Shown one piece after another: positions 48,149 to 60,805 of a stretch of DNA of 64,000 bases. The DNA is from Triplophysa rosa (Eukaryota; Chordata; Actinopteri; Cypriniformes; Nemacheilidae). How positions within the stretch are numbered: the first letter of the stretch is position 1; every line of letters begins with the position of its first letter. The notes below the pieces were generated by a model that saw nothing but the letters and a program-made list of their open reading frames with translations, made no database searches and was not told the DNA's origin. The position numbers and the translations under genes are program-made. The DNA is taken from assembly GCF_024868665.1 (NCBI RefSeq), contig NC_079913.1:11358299-11422298 (forward strand), given 5' to 3'.

Positions 48149-48873
48149 ATTTTGTGTTTTTATCCTCATCCTTCTGTTCAAGTGCTCTTGTCTTTGAGAA
48201 CGGTTTGACCAGTCCTTTGTTCTCTTTGTAGAGCAGCTCAGAGAAAACGTATTCTGCACTTCACTCTGGATGCCTCATCCTGTCATTTCTCCAGATTCAG
48301 GGTCGCTCAGTGAACCACTCCTTTAATGTCTGAAGATCATTGAAATCCTTGTTGAATGTGACAGGATTATACACATTCTCCAAAACTTTTTTATTTTTAT
48401 TAAAGGTTTACCGTAAATTCAATTCAATAGTGATAGTGTGTCTTTGTCAACACATCGGTGGGTTTGCTGTAGAAAAGCTCTGGAGATTGATCCCCTTCTG
48501 TCAATGTGATCTGTCAGCATTGAGCTGTTTCAGTGTCAGTAATAACAAACAGATTTCTGTCAATGACAGAATGACACATGCGAACAAGAAAAAAAAGTGA
48601 GACCCACAGTTTGAGATACTTGCATATGTAGCACCAATAAGGTTGTTTTCACACTTGGTTTGAATTCACATGTTATTCCACAACAAAACCTGTCTTCTAA
48701 AAATGGCGTAAATACTCTTTTTGTTTTTGTTTTACCTCAGAACCATTTTAAAGCATTAAAAAGAAGAATCATATGTGTACTTAAAGGAGAAGTTTACCCC
48801 ATTGTCTCATTATTTAGTCAGCCTCGTGCCAGCGCTGGTGTGGGTTTTTTATTAGTTGAACAGAAACAAAGTT

Positions 48874-50645
48874 TTAAATGGATATTTCAGGCAAGAAACA
48901 AGATTTCCCCACGTTTTACTCACCCTCAAAGCATCCTAACTGAATATGACTTTCTTCTTGAAGAATAATGCAGTCGGAGTTATAATACCACGTATCATTT
49001 TTCTTCCAAGCGGTAGAGTGGGAGTCAATGGGGGGCAATTTTTTGAAGCTCAAGAAAAAGTGCATCCATCAATAAAAGAACTGCTGGACACGGCTCCGTG
49101 GTCTTAACAAAGTTGTTCTGACAACTCTATTAACCTTGATGTCTAGCTTCTGTTATCCCTTGGATGCCCGTGAACCAGACGCTTGTATTCCGGCGAATGA
49201 AGGTGACGTAAACTCCCGCACAGAGGAGACTGCATCCTATTGGAACAAATGAAAAATGCCGCGTTCATCACCGGAACTTACGACACGCCTGCGTCATTTG
49301 CCAGAAAAACAAGCCTCAGGTTCACGCGCAGGGAAGTTGTCTAACGGAAGTTAGACATTATCGTTAATAGCGCTGACAATATGGATATTTCTCTTAAAGA
49401 AACGCATCGATTCACTTCAGAAGAACTTTAAGACCACGCAGCCGTGTCGAGACGTTCTTTGATCGATGGATGCACTTTTTGGAGCTTCAAAAAATCGATG
49501 CCCATTCACTCCAATTCTACCGCCTGGAAGTAAAATGATACGTGCTATTATAACTCCGACTGCATTGTTCTTCAAGAAGAAAGTCATATTCAGTTAAGAT
49601 GCCTTGAGGTAGGGCTGGGCGGAATGACGGAATATTCCGTTACCGCGGAATGAATTCTCAACCGTAAGAGATTTTTCTATTCCGTGTATTCCGCGGAATG
49701 TAAATAAGTAGGCGTGGTTAACTCGGCGCTCTACAAATCTGGCGTCATGATGAAAAAAACATGTGAATTAATTCACCGATAACAAATTAACAAATCAAAC
49801 ATTCTTTTGACCTTCTTTCAGTCTGTAGTTTCGTGATCCGCTCCATTCCGGCTCTCTCTCACCCGCAGTGCTCGTGCAGTGGTGCAGTGATCTGCGCGTG
49901 CATAGAATAAAGCTCATTCTCAGGTATTTCAGAAGACAGGTCGCTTTGTAAAGCTGTTAATAGTTTTAATAAAGTTTAACTTTAGGCGAGCCAAGGCGAA
50001 ACTTGCGTTGTTACGCGCGATGATGCTCGCCACGTGAGCGCTGCCACTGGGAGACGCGTGTGGAGCTATGGTGTGGAGTCACCAGACAGACACTCGCAGT
50101 GCGAAGACAAGCGCGAGAATAAACAAACCTAAAGACAGAGAGCCGCAACACACTAAAAGTGCGCATCTGATAAAGAGTGAAGCGCGATAAAGACCTACAG
50201 TACAAACCCCATGAACAGTTTATAACGCCAGTCGTATACATGGCTCTCATTGTTTGTGCATATTCATACTTTATTGTCATACTTGTTGGCTAAATTCCTA
50301 CTGTATACATATGATATAGCTAGAAGATAAATATAAATTAATAATAAATCTCATTATCAGAACTTAATTTGATATCTTAATTACATTTTCATAACTTTCC
50401 TACATTTTAATTATATGGTGAGCCTTTAAATGAACTGTAATATGTAAATAAAGGAAATCAATCTAATACCTAATTTTTCTAAGATATAGGATTAAAATAG
50501 TAGATTGTTACCATGAAATATATCGTTACCGTGAAATAAAACTATTCATTCCGTGAAATATATTTTTGGTCATTCCGCCCACCCCTACCTTGAGGGTGAG
50601 TAAAACATGGGGAAATTTAATTTCTCGCCTGAAATATCCCTTTAA
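48874..50645. mobile_element. TTAA element with palindromic arms, split by a nested hAT
   Basis: Bounded by TTAA at 48874-48877 and 50642-50645, with ends ATGGATATTTCAGGC and GCCTGAAATATCCC. The arms mirror each other (for example GCAGTCGGAGTTATAATA at 48970 and TATTATAACTCCGACTGC near 49548). Without the nested element it would be about 790 bp. TTAA targets suggest a piggyBac- or Kolobok-type origin. Non-coding. Confidence 0.8.
49610..50587. mobile_element. hAT element nested inside the TTAA element, perfect 8-bp duplication
   Basis: It starts TAGGGCTGGGCGGAATGACGG (read to CGG) and ends CATTCCGCCCACCCCTA. CCTTGAGG is present on both sides (49602-49609 and 50588-50595). 978 bp, no convincing coding frame. 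Confidence 0.9.
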
Positions 50646-52789
50646 ATATGTCCTGGATCTTTTTGTTTTTGTAATGCCATTGAGTGAGATTCGATATTTT
50701 GGAGTTTTTCCTGTTGCAGTACTTTTTTTTGCAGTTCTCTTTGAAGTTTTCTCAAGTGCCTCCAGTTGGGCATTTTCAGAAATGCTTTGGTGGACAGTCT
50801 GGTGCAGAAATGCTGTGTGCACAGTGAGAAAACAGCAGGCTCCCACCAAATCCTACTGGATCCCAGTCAACTAGCCAAAATCCACCCAGATCAAAGATTC
50901 ATCAGAAACTCCACTCGGAGAGAAACAACCAATGAGAGAAAAACAAGATTGAATTCAACCATCATCCCCTGCAAGCCAAATCTGAGATCTCTTCCACATA
51001 CAGTATTCTGTGCAGATACATAATTAATGTTGTTCACACAGCGAGAATCCATCAACAACAAACTCCAGTTTCCCTTTCTCACCTCCCATTTCTAGCTCCA
51101 CCTGAGAGTCCTTTCAGACCAAAGCATCGCGAAATCTCCTCCAGCTGATCTCAGAGCAGTGTGTGTGTGTGACTGTTGAAGATGAAGGCTGATCAATATG
51201 CATTTTATTGTGCTTCAATCCCTTCTGTGTCCAAATGAGTCTGCTTGTGTTTCAGGCCACAGAGATCATCTCATTCAGAGTCATGACAACATGATCCAGA
51301 TCACACACATTCATCTCTCACATTAGCATCCAGTGTAACATGACGCAAGTCCTCAAAGAAAGTCACAGAGTGTTTAGCTTTAATCTTTATCCTAATGACA
51401 CTAGTTCATGTCTGAGAAATCCCTCTCCTCCCTGATCATCAACAAATGAACACACCTGCTAATGCCATCGATCCTGTGAAGCATCAGCTATATGAACGTT
51501 GTAAATAAAGCACAGATTACCTTACCGAGCGAGAAGCTACAAGAACCAGAAAAGAATTAGTCATAAATGGGAGGGTATTGATTGGTTGGTTTATCAAGAA
51601 TTTGTTCTGTTGCTTCAAAGTCCAATATCAGTGGAGAGTGAAGATCAGATGTGTGTGTGTGTGTGTCTCAGAGCATCTATTTGTGAAGCCTTTGTGCTTG
51701 CTTTGTGTGTTTGAATGTGTGATGCCGTTTAAAGCGGTTTCAGACAGGCTAAAACTTGTTTAAATGGTGAGAAAGGGGCACTAAGAGAAATATTGAAGTG
51801 TCTTTTGTTCACTGCCTCAAGAATATTCTTAATTGAAATTTTCTTGTCTACTTGCCTTCAAAGCTTAAACTCTCTGTTTGGATGAACCGTTTAACTTCTA
51901 GAAATCTTCTAGACTTATGGTCTTTGCACATACAGTCCGAAATTTTCGTATGCGTTTTTCGTATTTGGCTCTTGTTTGTACGGTGTCTCTGAATTGTTAA
52001 AAAAGGCCACTCAAAATGCTTGACGGATGCGAAAAACGCATAAAATCGAACCCGTTCCGAATTTTTTTATGACGGACGAAAATATCGGAGGCAGTGTGTA
52101 AATGTGATTGACATAACGTGAGGTCGTATTTATTTTTTAACGTGTGGAAATTTCGGACGCAAATTTCGGACTCAATGTGCAATGGGCTTTACTCTCACAC
52201 AGACTGTTTCTTTTATTGTTGCACAGACAAAATAGAACAAAGATCTTTTGTTTAGGGTCTAAAACCTTAAGCTCATCATTTGGAAATTTGCCAAGTAACA
52301 TTAATGAAAAGCGTAACAAAAACAGTTTAAGATGAATTTATTTTGATGTCATTTTAAATTTGCATGTGATGGTTATTGTTTGCTTGGGTCAATCTCACGA
52401 AGCCACTGAAACGTCATGGCAGTAAAGATTTTGGTTATAAAACAGCATAGACAAAGCATCATTTAAATAGAAATGAACATACACAATGTTTGTGTATTTT
52501 ATTGCCTTTTCTGATGAAATTCTCATTACCGTAACGTGTCCCGATTTATCTGAGTGAATTATATGCTGTAATTTAAACAGAGTGAAATTAAAATAAATAA
52601 ATAAAACAATTGGATGTTCTAATAGATGATCTTAAATGACCAAAAAATTATTGACGGAATATTCATGTATTATAAAAAGTGTCCATGACTAATAATCTCA
52701 TTCTCTGAAACATTTTTTCAGATAATACACTATCTATTTTTATACAACTTTTTCTGTAAATTATATTTCATTCATTCTGCTGTATATAG
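50646..52789. other. trhde: Intron 3 sequence, nothing recognised
   Basis: No supported feature apart from short GT runs near 51150 and 51650. Confidence 0.55.
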
Positions 52790-53085
52790 CACATACCTTG
52801 TACTACAATAGTCTATTCTTATTTTTTACTTGTACATATTTACATACATACATAGCTTTACACTCTCTATATCTTTATCTTATGTTTATTGTATTGTATT
52901 TCTTAAATTTTTTATACCCATAGGCCCTTATTTAAATCATTGTGTACTGTATTCTATTGTGTTATGGTCTCTGTGTACTGTTGTTGCTGTTTCTGTGTTC
53001 TGGATGCTCCTGTCACCAAAACAAATTCCTTGTATGTGCAAACACACTTGGAAATAAAGCTCTTTCTCATTCTGATTCTGATTTT
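52790..53085 (+). repeat. LINE-type 3' end with ATTCTG tail
   Basis: TGGATGCTCCTGTCACCAAA, ATTCCTTGTATGTGCAAACA and AATAAAGCTCTTTCT, followed by ATTCTGATTCTGATTT, form the 3' end of a fish non-LTR retroelement: untranslated tail plus short terminal repeat. The clade is not certain. The 5' part is truncated. Confidence 0.6.
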
Positions 53086-54439
53086 TAAAGGACTGTTTGC
53101 ACACACTGTTTTTTTTTGTAAAAAAAAATCAAAATTTTGTTAAACTGTCAGTAAAAGTTTTGAAATTAATGTTTCTAAACACTTCATACCTTGTTGTTAA
53201 TGAATGAAAAGGAAATTTGTTGATATGAGTGTTTTTAAGAAAATCATGTTTGACATCTTGAAACCAAGATTTCGTGAGAATCGCCCGCTTGTTGATGTGC
53301 TTAATAGTATTTGGACACAATATCATGTTCACAGTACGGTTTTGGGCCTTTTTCTAACTATCACAATCAACCCAAGAAATGTCTGTGTGGGAAACCGAGT
53401 ATCATAATTCAGACTTCATTTCATCTTCAATGAAACTTTTTTCAAACCAGATTAAACTACTGAAATTTGTGTTCGGATTGAATCTGGATGCTACAGAGTT
53501 CACATTCAAAATATAGTTTTGTGAAATCATGAATTTCCTCTGATCTGCTCCTATTGCAATACTGCATGTTTCTCAGGAAAGTCTCTTTGCATTCTATAGT
53601 GTATTTTTATTGTGTATTGCTGACTGTATTGTGTTGTTTCTTAGAGATGAAACAAACAAACAGAAACAAGAATCCGATTATTGACTCCACAGAAAACCAC
53701 AGGAAAATTATAGATCTCAGTAAGTGTAACTGGCAGAGGTCACTTTACAACCTCCCCAGAGATTGTGGGTTTATAAAAGACAAACCGATCAGCACTAGCT
53801 GGTTCTTTTGGAAGTGTAAAGAATAAAATCCAACAGCATTCATGGTCCTAACAGACTTCAAGTGCAAAGAAATAGAAAAATGTTTCTTGCTCTCTCATCC
53901 TCTTTGACATGGGAAAAAGTGACAGTTTAAGTTCAAGATGAAAGAGAGGAAAAGCTTGAGAGGAGGGTTTCTATACACATGATGTCAACTCGCACATGAA
54001 TGATGTGTGTGTGTCTTGAGAGAGAGAGAATGGGTGAGAGAGGACAGTATTGACCTGTCTGTTTCATCCTTGGAAGTTGTTTCCAGTGCCAAATGTATCG
54101 AGTTTGTTTCAATGTAAAAAAAGTCAAACCATGAGAAGTGAAAAGGGAAGATATCTCTATCTCAGAGACTCCTCAAATTGGCAGATTTATACTTTCTTCA
54201 TAGGTAGATTAGCAGTATATCTTTTGCGAAAAGAGAAAACGTCACTCTGTGTTTTTTGCAAAATGAAACCAAACCAAATTTTCATTACCATAAAACATTT
54301 CACATTAACATAACAAGTTTTTAGTTGTCTGTGAAGAACAGCAGTGTGTTTATTGTGCTGCATGAAGTGTTAGCCAATCATAACACTTCTTATTTGTGTA
54401 GTGTTATTTGTATGCACCATGGGTCTGAGAGTAATGCAA
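53086..54439. other. trhde: Intron 3 sequence, nothing recognised
   Basis: No supported feature. Confidence 0.55.
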
Positions 54440-54517
54440 TTTCAATCCTCTATATGTATGTACTGTACATGTAGCAGAATTGACAATGAAGCAGACTTTG
54501 ACTTTGACATGTAAGAG
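54440..54517 (+). repeat. Second LINE-type tail
   Basis: AGAATTGACAATGAAGCAGA followed by CTTTGACTTTGACAT is a diverged non-LTR 3' tail with TTTGAC terminal repeats. Confidence 0.45.
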
Positions 54518-54531
54518 ACGATAGTGTTCAT

Positions 54532-55167
54532 TAGGGCTGTCACGATTATGAAATTTGGCTGACGATTAATTGTCTAATAAATCATTGCGATTATGACGAT
54601 TAATTGTCTGTTTTAAAGCTTTGACTTTTAATTCTCATACATTTTTTATTCAGTTTTGAAACGACCATATTGTTCTGAATATAAAGACTATGCTCTTTTT
54701 CTTGGAAATACATAGGAAAAAATGGGGTCATCATACTTAAGGTTTAGGCTGTTACCTGTCAATAATACAACCGCCAAATACTTGTAAATTAAGTAAATTG
54801 ATCAGGAGTGAATTGAAGCCACCATTAAAATGCTATCAGTCATAGAAAAGCTTCTAGTCTGTTTTTTTCTCACTTGCAAGACTACAATAAAAGTTTACTT
54901 CTATGTTAATGAGATTTTGGTAGACTGGTTTTCACACTGAAATAATGTTAAATTGTATAATAAGTGATTGTGTTGTGGTGGTACATTTTACAAGTGTTAC
55001 CATGCTTTAGTAACAATATATACACTAAAATATGCAATATGCAGATGCACTACAGCTCCCCCTAGTGTCTTCTATAGAGATGTGCAATAATTGCGATGAT
55101 CTGAAACCATCGCGATGAGGTCAAACAATCGCGATGAGACGATTATTTAGTAATCGTGACAGACCTA
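54532..55167. mobile_element. hAT MITE, 636 bp, perfect 8-bp duplication
   Basis: TAGGGCTGTCACGATTATGA at the left and TAATCGTGACAGACCTA at the right. GTGTTCAT lies on both sides (54524-54531 and 55168-55175). Internal GCGATGA/TCGCGATG motifs are mirrored. Confidence 0.92.
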
Positions 55168-55175
55168 GTGTTCAT

Positions 55176-57158
55176 GATTTACCTTGGATTCGATCAAGAG
55201 TCAGCCTGCCTTGTATTTTTGCGTTGCGAGAGGAATCAGAGCGGCAGGTTAATGGTAATCTACTGTTTCCTCAAAATTGTCTGTTTGCAAATAGCAGAAA
55301 GCCGTCTGCATGCAAACGCGCATACAGTAAACCCAAATGTAATTCACCAAATTAATAAAAACACAATGTATTGATCCGTGTTCTGGTTTCGGTCATGCGC
55401 CGTGCACATTTTTGATGATGTAAGACGAACGCAAACACACCAGGGTTCGACAGAATCAAGTTGAGTGTGAAACCAAACCAACGCTCGATCTGAAAACCGC
55501 CTTAGACATTTATTTTTTCTGTACAATTATCCCTCAGCACTTTTGTAAATATGCCGTGCCTTACTGGCACACTTGAATTGTTCGATTTCTGTAACTTTCC
55601 AACCCAGCTGTCGCAGAAAAAAGTTAAAATAATAACCAACCTCGACTTTCATACCGTCCAATTACTGAGAAAGATGAATAGGAAATGAAGAGCAGAAAAC
55701 TGCTGGAGTGTTTCAGGACAATGTCCTCAGCTCACTGATCCGTTTCATGATATTTTCACCCGGCCAGACGAGCTGATAAAACATGTGTGTGTCCCTCCGT
55801 TCTGCTGTGATTTGTAGTGAACACCTGAACTTGATCACCGTTAGTGCCTTTCACCTCTAAAGACTTCTCTCCATTTCAGCAGCCTCCTGTAAACTGTGAT
55901 TTGTGGATGAACAGAATGGACAGTCAGAGCTCATAGAGCAGACATCATTAGAGAGCGGATACCAGCTGGAGATCTAATAACAGTAATACTGCACTCACAA
56001 TGACAGAAAATGTTATCAGGAATCGGAAATGTTTGGATAGTCTGGGAATGATGCAGGTGCTGTATTATGGATAATGAAACGGACAGGGCGTAACCATAGG
56101 AGTTATACACAAAAGTCAAATCCTTATGTAACATTTGATGCTTAAAAAGACACGTTTGAGCAGAGAGCATCTGTTTGACCCTCTTTGGAGGCTTTTCTCC
56201 TCAGGCATCACTACAGCTCTGTGAAGTGCTGCTCTCTTCTGCCCCACTGCCTGTGTTAAGAGCTCACATGTGGGAGCAGACCGCAGGGCGTCTGGAGGTG
56301 CTGTCGACCGAGAACAAGTCTGTGTGTGTGTGTGTGTTAGATGATGCAACATGAGTTTGTTCTGACTCGACATAAGTTTCTGAGGAACAGAAGGCTCTAA
56401 ATCGGGGCCGTGACCCCGTCTAGACTCGTCTGTGCCGCATGTGGGAGTTAAAATCCAGTGTTTGACAGGAGTGCGAATGTGATGCCAAAACCTGTTTTAA
56501 TTAGGGCAGAGACTCTGCATGCAGTGCTCTGCTGAAACACCAAAGAAAAAGGATATTCAATGCAAACTGGGCACGGAACAACCTTGTATCTCTTGTCTTT
56601 TTGTGTCTGGCTTGGTTAGAACACAATGAAGCTATTACATAAACATGAGCTATTTTTCATCAAACAAGTAAGATTCATTAAAAGCATGAAGTTAATAATA
56701 GGTCTTTAACACAGTATGAAAGGTGTTTAATGCTGTCAGAACCTCTAGGCAAGAACCCAGTTGAAAAGTTAATGTTGAAAGTCCAAGCACTTTAGTAACA
56801 CAAAGAAAAATGCAGTACGTGCTTAGTAAGAACACGATGTAATGGATTTAATCCGTTCATGAACGTTTTCTCAGTACTGTAATACAGTAGAGCCATGTTG
56901 ACTCTGAATATGAGAAGGTGAAAGTTAATGTGTTGGAGTTATCATCTTCTCTGTCAATCGTCCTTAGAAACCATCATCAACACTGCTGGAGTCAAATCAC
57001 ATCAGATTAACACATTCACACTATTAAAACACTGTATAATGAAAGCTAACACCTAATTAACTGACATAAAACTCCAACATGTGTCTGTAGCATGAACCGC
57101 AACACCATAGTGTTGCTCCTGCTAATGTGTTGGAAGTATGTTGTTTGCCGTTTTTTTA
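55176..57158. other. trhde: Intron 3 sequence, nothing recognised
   Basis: No supported exon or element. Confidence 0.55.
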
Positions 57159-57377
57159 TTAAAGGGATACTTCACCCAAAAATGAAAATTCTGTCATCAT
57201 TTACTCACACAGTATTTTTTTCCCTACTATGGCAGTAAGTGGTGGGTGAGATCTGACATTCTTCCAAATTTCTTCCTGTGTGTTCCGCAAAACAAAGAAA
57301 TGTATACAGGTTTGAAACAATCTTAGGGTGAGTAAATGATGACAGAATTTTCATTTTCGGGTGAAGTATCCCTTTAA
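57159..57377. mobile_element. TTAA MITE, 219 bp, intact ends
   Basis: TTAAAGGGATACTTCACCCA is mirrored by TGAAGTATCCCTTTAA, and AATTCTGTCATCATTTACTC is mirrored by GAGTAAATGATGACAGAATT. The target is TTAA on both sides. Confidence 0.9.
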
Positions 57378-58124
57378 TATCCACTCTATATTTGTTTTAC
57401 TTACGTCTGCCACATTAAAAGCTTTTTAATGTTGAAGTTTTATTTGAAAGGACACACAATCTCATGACAGTTTGGAAATTTATACAAAAAGTTCCTATCC
57501 AAGTTAGTTTACTAAATCAGAGCCAATCCTTCCTATACGCAGATTACGCAGGTTGTGTAGGGCCCCTGCACCACCAGGGGGCCCCCTTGAGAACCGAATA
57601 AAAAACTATTGTAACATAGACAATGAATAGTTCTGCCATGAAACTCTAGAAGGCGCAGTCTTAAAGTCTAAACCTATCCGACATAATAACTACTACACGG
57701 TGAAGTGATTGGTTCCCTCAGTATCAGCAGCCAATGAGCTTGCTGCTCTATGTTTAAATCTTGGCTAGTGATTGTTGCAGCAGTGCAGCGCTTTTCAGAA
57801 CCCTCCTCCTTCCCCAGCTCCACATATATAGATATGCTACAAGGACCACGTAAGCTGTGGTTTATTCATATGTTATATGCACACAGCAGCATGTTGTGGA
57901 TATATTTGCAGTAGCAAATCTCCTTACTTGCTCCGCCGCAGCAGCAGCGTAGCACATCTATTCCGCCAAGACCAAATACATTATATGTCATGCACACTAC
58001 CATGCTAAACACTTCGAGAGTTGTCATGACAGAACTATTTTTATCACTTGCGGATTCAACTTTAGAGGAATCATTTGGAAATGTCCTTTTTAATACTTTA
58101 TTTAATTACTGTTGCATACTTATA

Positions 58125-59345
58125 CACTCACCTAAAGGATTATTAGGAACACCATACTAATACGGTGTTTGACCCCCTTTCGCCTTCAGAACTGCCTTAA
58201 TTCTACGTGGCATTGATTCAACAAGGTGCTGAAAGCATTCTTTAGAAATGTTGGCCCATATTGATAGGATAGCATCTTGCAGTTGATGGAGATTTGTGGG
58301 ATGCACATCCAGGGCACGAAGCTCCCGTTCCACCACATCCCAAAGATGTTCTATCGGGTTGAGATCTGGTGACTGTGGGGGCCATTCTAGTACAGTGAAC
58401 TCATTGTCATGTTCAAGAAACCAATTTGAAATGATTCGAGCTTTGTGACATGGTGCATTATCCTGCTGGAAGTAGCCATTAGAGGATGGGTACATGGTGG
58501 TCATAAAGGGATGGACATGGTCAGAAACAATGCTCAGGTAGGCCGTGGCATTTAAACGATGCCCAATTGGCACTAAGGGGCCTAAAGTGTGCCAAGAAAA
58601 CATCCCCCACACCATTACACCACCACCACCAGCCTGCACAGTGGTAACAAGGCATGATGGATCCATGTTCTCATTCTGTTTACGCCAAATTCTGACTCTA
58701 CCATTTGAATGTCTCAACAGAAATCGAGACTCATCAGACCAGGCAACATTTTTCCAGTCTTCAACTGTCCAATTTTGGTGAGCTCGTGCAAATTGTAGCC
58801 TCTTTTTCCTATTTGTAGTGGAGATGAGTGGTACCCGGTGGGGTCTTCTGCTGTTGTAGCCCATCTGCCTCAAGGTTGTGCGTGTTGTGGCTTCACAAAT
58901 GCTTTGCTGCATACCTCGGTTGTAACGAGTGGTTATTTCAGTCAAAGTTGCTCTTCTATCAGCTTGAATCAGTCGGCCCATTCTCCTCTGACCTCTAGCA
59001 TCAACAAGGCATTTTCGCCCACAGGACTGCCGCATACTGGATGTTTTTCCCTTTTCACACCATTCTTTGTAAACCCTAGAAATGGTTGTGCGTGAAAATC
59101 CCAGTAACTGAGCAGATTGTGAAATACTCAGACCGGCCCGTCTGGCACCAACAACCATGCCACGCTCAAAATTGCTTAAATCACCTTTCTTTCCCATTCT
59201 GACATTCAGTTTGGAGTTCAGGAGATTGTCTTGACCAGGACCACACCCCTAAATGCATTGAAGCAACTGCCATGTGATTGGTTGATTAGATAATTGCATT
59301 AATGAGAAATTGAACAGGTGTTCCTAATAATCCTTTAGGTGAGTG
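58125..59345 (-). mobile_element. Complete Tc1/mariner DD36E transposon (1,221 bp)
   Basis: CACTCACCTAAAGGATTATT, continuing AGGAACACC, at the left is matched exactly by its inverse at the right, giving TIRs of about 29 bp. TA lies on both sides (58123-58124 and 59346-59347). The transposase on the minus strand is intact. The TIRs are short, unlike the 200-bp IR/DR elements elsewhere in the window. 36 residues separate the last two catalytic acids, as in the DD36E (Incomer) lineage. It looks young and possibly autonomous. Confidence 0.95.
58157..59197 (-). CDS. Tc1/mariner DD36E transposase, intact
   Basis: A 346-residue open frame from ATG 59197 to TAG 58157-58159, the full length for this family. 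Residues 1-120 carry two helix-turn-helix segments (FERGMVVGARRAGLSISQSA; LTEITTRYN) that would bind the TIRs, with a basic segment SRRPHR near 116-121. The catalytic core follows: D155 in AWSDESRF, GVMVWGMFS at 193-201, D246 in YFQQDNAPCHKA and E283 in SPDLNPIEHLW. The D246-E283 gap is 36 residues. The enzyme would excise and insert the element at TA sites in the nucleus. All catalytic residues are present and there is no frameshift. It is antisense to trhde inside intron 3; no promoter is evident beyond the 148-bp leader. Confidence 0.95.
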   Translation of the reverse strand: MGKKGDLSNFERGMVVGARRAGLSISQSAQLLGFSRTTISRVYKEWCEKGKTSSMRQSCGRKCLVDARGQRRMGRLIQADRRATLTEITTRYNRGMQQSICEATTRTTLRQMGYNSRRPHRVPLISTTNRKKRLQFARAHQNWTVEDWKNVAWSDESRFLLRHSNGRVRIWRKQNENMDPSCLVTTVQAGGGGVMVWGMFSWHTLGPLVPIGHRLNATAYLSIVSDHVHPFMTTMYPSSNGYFQQDNAPCHKARIISNWFLEHDNEFTVLEWPPQSPDLNPIEHLWDVVERELRALDVHPTNLHQLQDAILSIWANISKECFQHLVESMPRRIKAVLKAKGGQTPY

Positions 59346-59475
59346 TATATCATGCAGTGGGCAGCAGGTAATGACATGCGAAGGATGTGCTGATATGAGT
59401 CTTTACATGTGACCATCTGGAGCGAAAAAAGAAAAAAAGGCAACAACGTGAAGCAAAAGAACAAGAAGGCATGTG

Positions 59476-60805
59476 TTTTTTTAAAGTCCTATATAGTTTG
59501 CCAAATTATGCAATGAATCAGCCTACTTACAAAACACTTCTCCAGTACAGATTTACAAATTCAGTATTTGTACACTGCATTTCGTTTGCCCATGATCATA
59601 TGTATTTTTTTGCTTGTGCCATCACATTTAGAGAATTATTGATGTGTTTGTGTATACTTAGCTTTCTTGAGTAAACTTTATTTATCATGCTTTATTTTTG
59701 TTAGTAAATCATTAGTAAGGAGGACACAGCATTTGCGTGTTATAGATTTTTTTGACAGCTAGATGGTTCCAGAGCCATTCAATCAAATTTAAATTAAATT
59801 TTATACTTAATTGTTTAATGTTTTTTTTGTCTTTTTAAGTGTTTTAAGTGTGTTAATTGATTTATTCTTTTTTATTTCTTATAGTTTACAGTTATGTTTA
59901 GGCTACATCTATCTATATCTAATTTTAATTATTTGGGCCCATTACCAATGGTCAATTAAACCTGCACTGTTTGACTCAGATTTACTTTAAGTTGTTTAAT
60001 AGAGCATCACTTTCATCTGTCATTTCACATCACTGTTTATTTTTCTGCACCTCTTAAATTATGGCTTCAATAAACAACCTCAAACGTTAATTGTGTGTGT
60101 GCAACCTTAATGGAGACTCATTTTCAGTGGAAGTGATTGATGTCTGTTCAGTTTCAAAGGTGTCAGATACCAACAAGCCGTATCAGTCGCCATGATAATT
60201 GCATCTTCCCTTCACAAACTGCAGCTGCTTTCATTCGATCTGAGAAAAACGTGTCAATAAGACACACACAACTTGTCTGTGATAATCATGTTTCAGTTTT
60301 AAACAGTTCCTCTTCCTCTTGATTATGAGATCTTGGTTCAGATCAGCGCCAGAGGTTTACCTACTTCTGTTCTCATTGCCATATGAATCCTACCTGACAC
60401 AGAGCTGACGGAGAGGAAGGCATTACAAATTTGCAGATTTGCTGTCTCCTGATTCCTTAAAGAAGGCTTTAAGCTATTTTAAATATGTTTGTGGGTAATG
60501 CTATTTCTGCAGTGAGTGTTTATCGCTTTGCTTTGGTTTATTTTCTCAGTGCTTAAAAAAAGACTAGAAGCGAGAAAGATTTTGATGTATCAATTAGATG
60601 ATAAAAACATTTTAACATTTAAATTGGTTTTACTTTAAAAATCCTTCACAGATTTGATTTTGTAGAATAACCCAACTGATACTTTGCAGTGTCGATGATA
60701 AAAAAAAAACATTTGTGTGAATTTCTATCTTGCCAAAAACTCTTTTACTTGTGTATCAATTCTGGTTCCTCATCATTGACCTCTGACCTTCCTCGCTGTG
60801 TGCAG
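59476..60805. other. trhde: End of intron 3, nothing recognised
   Basis: No supported exon or element. Confidence 0.55.

Larger units (their letters stand above)
57523..59475. mobile_element. hAT-related remnant split by a Tc1 insertion
   Basis: The left part has ACGCAGATTACGCAGGTTGT and GTAGGGCCCCTGCACCACCA, a pattern I associate with a fish hAT family. To the right of the Tc1, a lysine/glutamate-rich stretch (AAAAAAGGCAACAACG region, 59425-59470) may be a remnant of the start of its protein. Boundaries are approximate. Confidence 0.4.

Noticed and set aside
48002..48259. Lys/Glu repeat protein on the minus strand
   Set aside because: Translation of the TTTC microsatellite.
58545..59095. 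Plus-strand frames of 78 and 85 codons
   Set aside because: Antisense shadows of the intact DD36E transposase.
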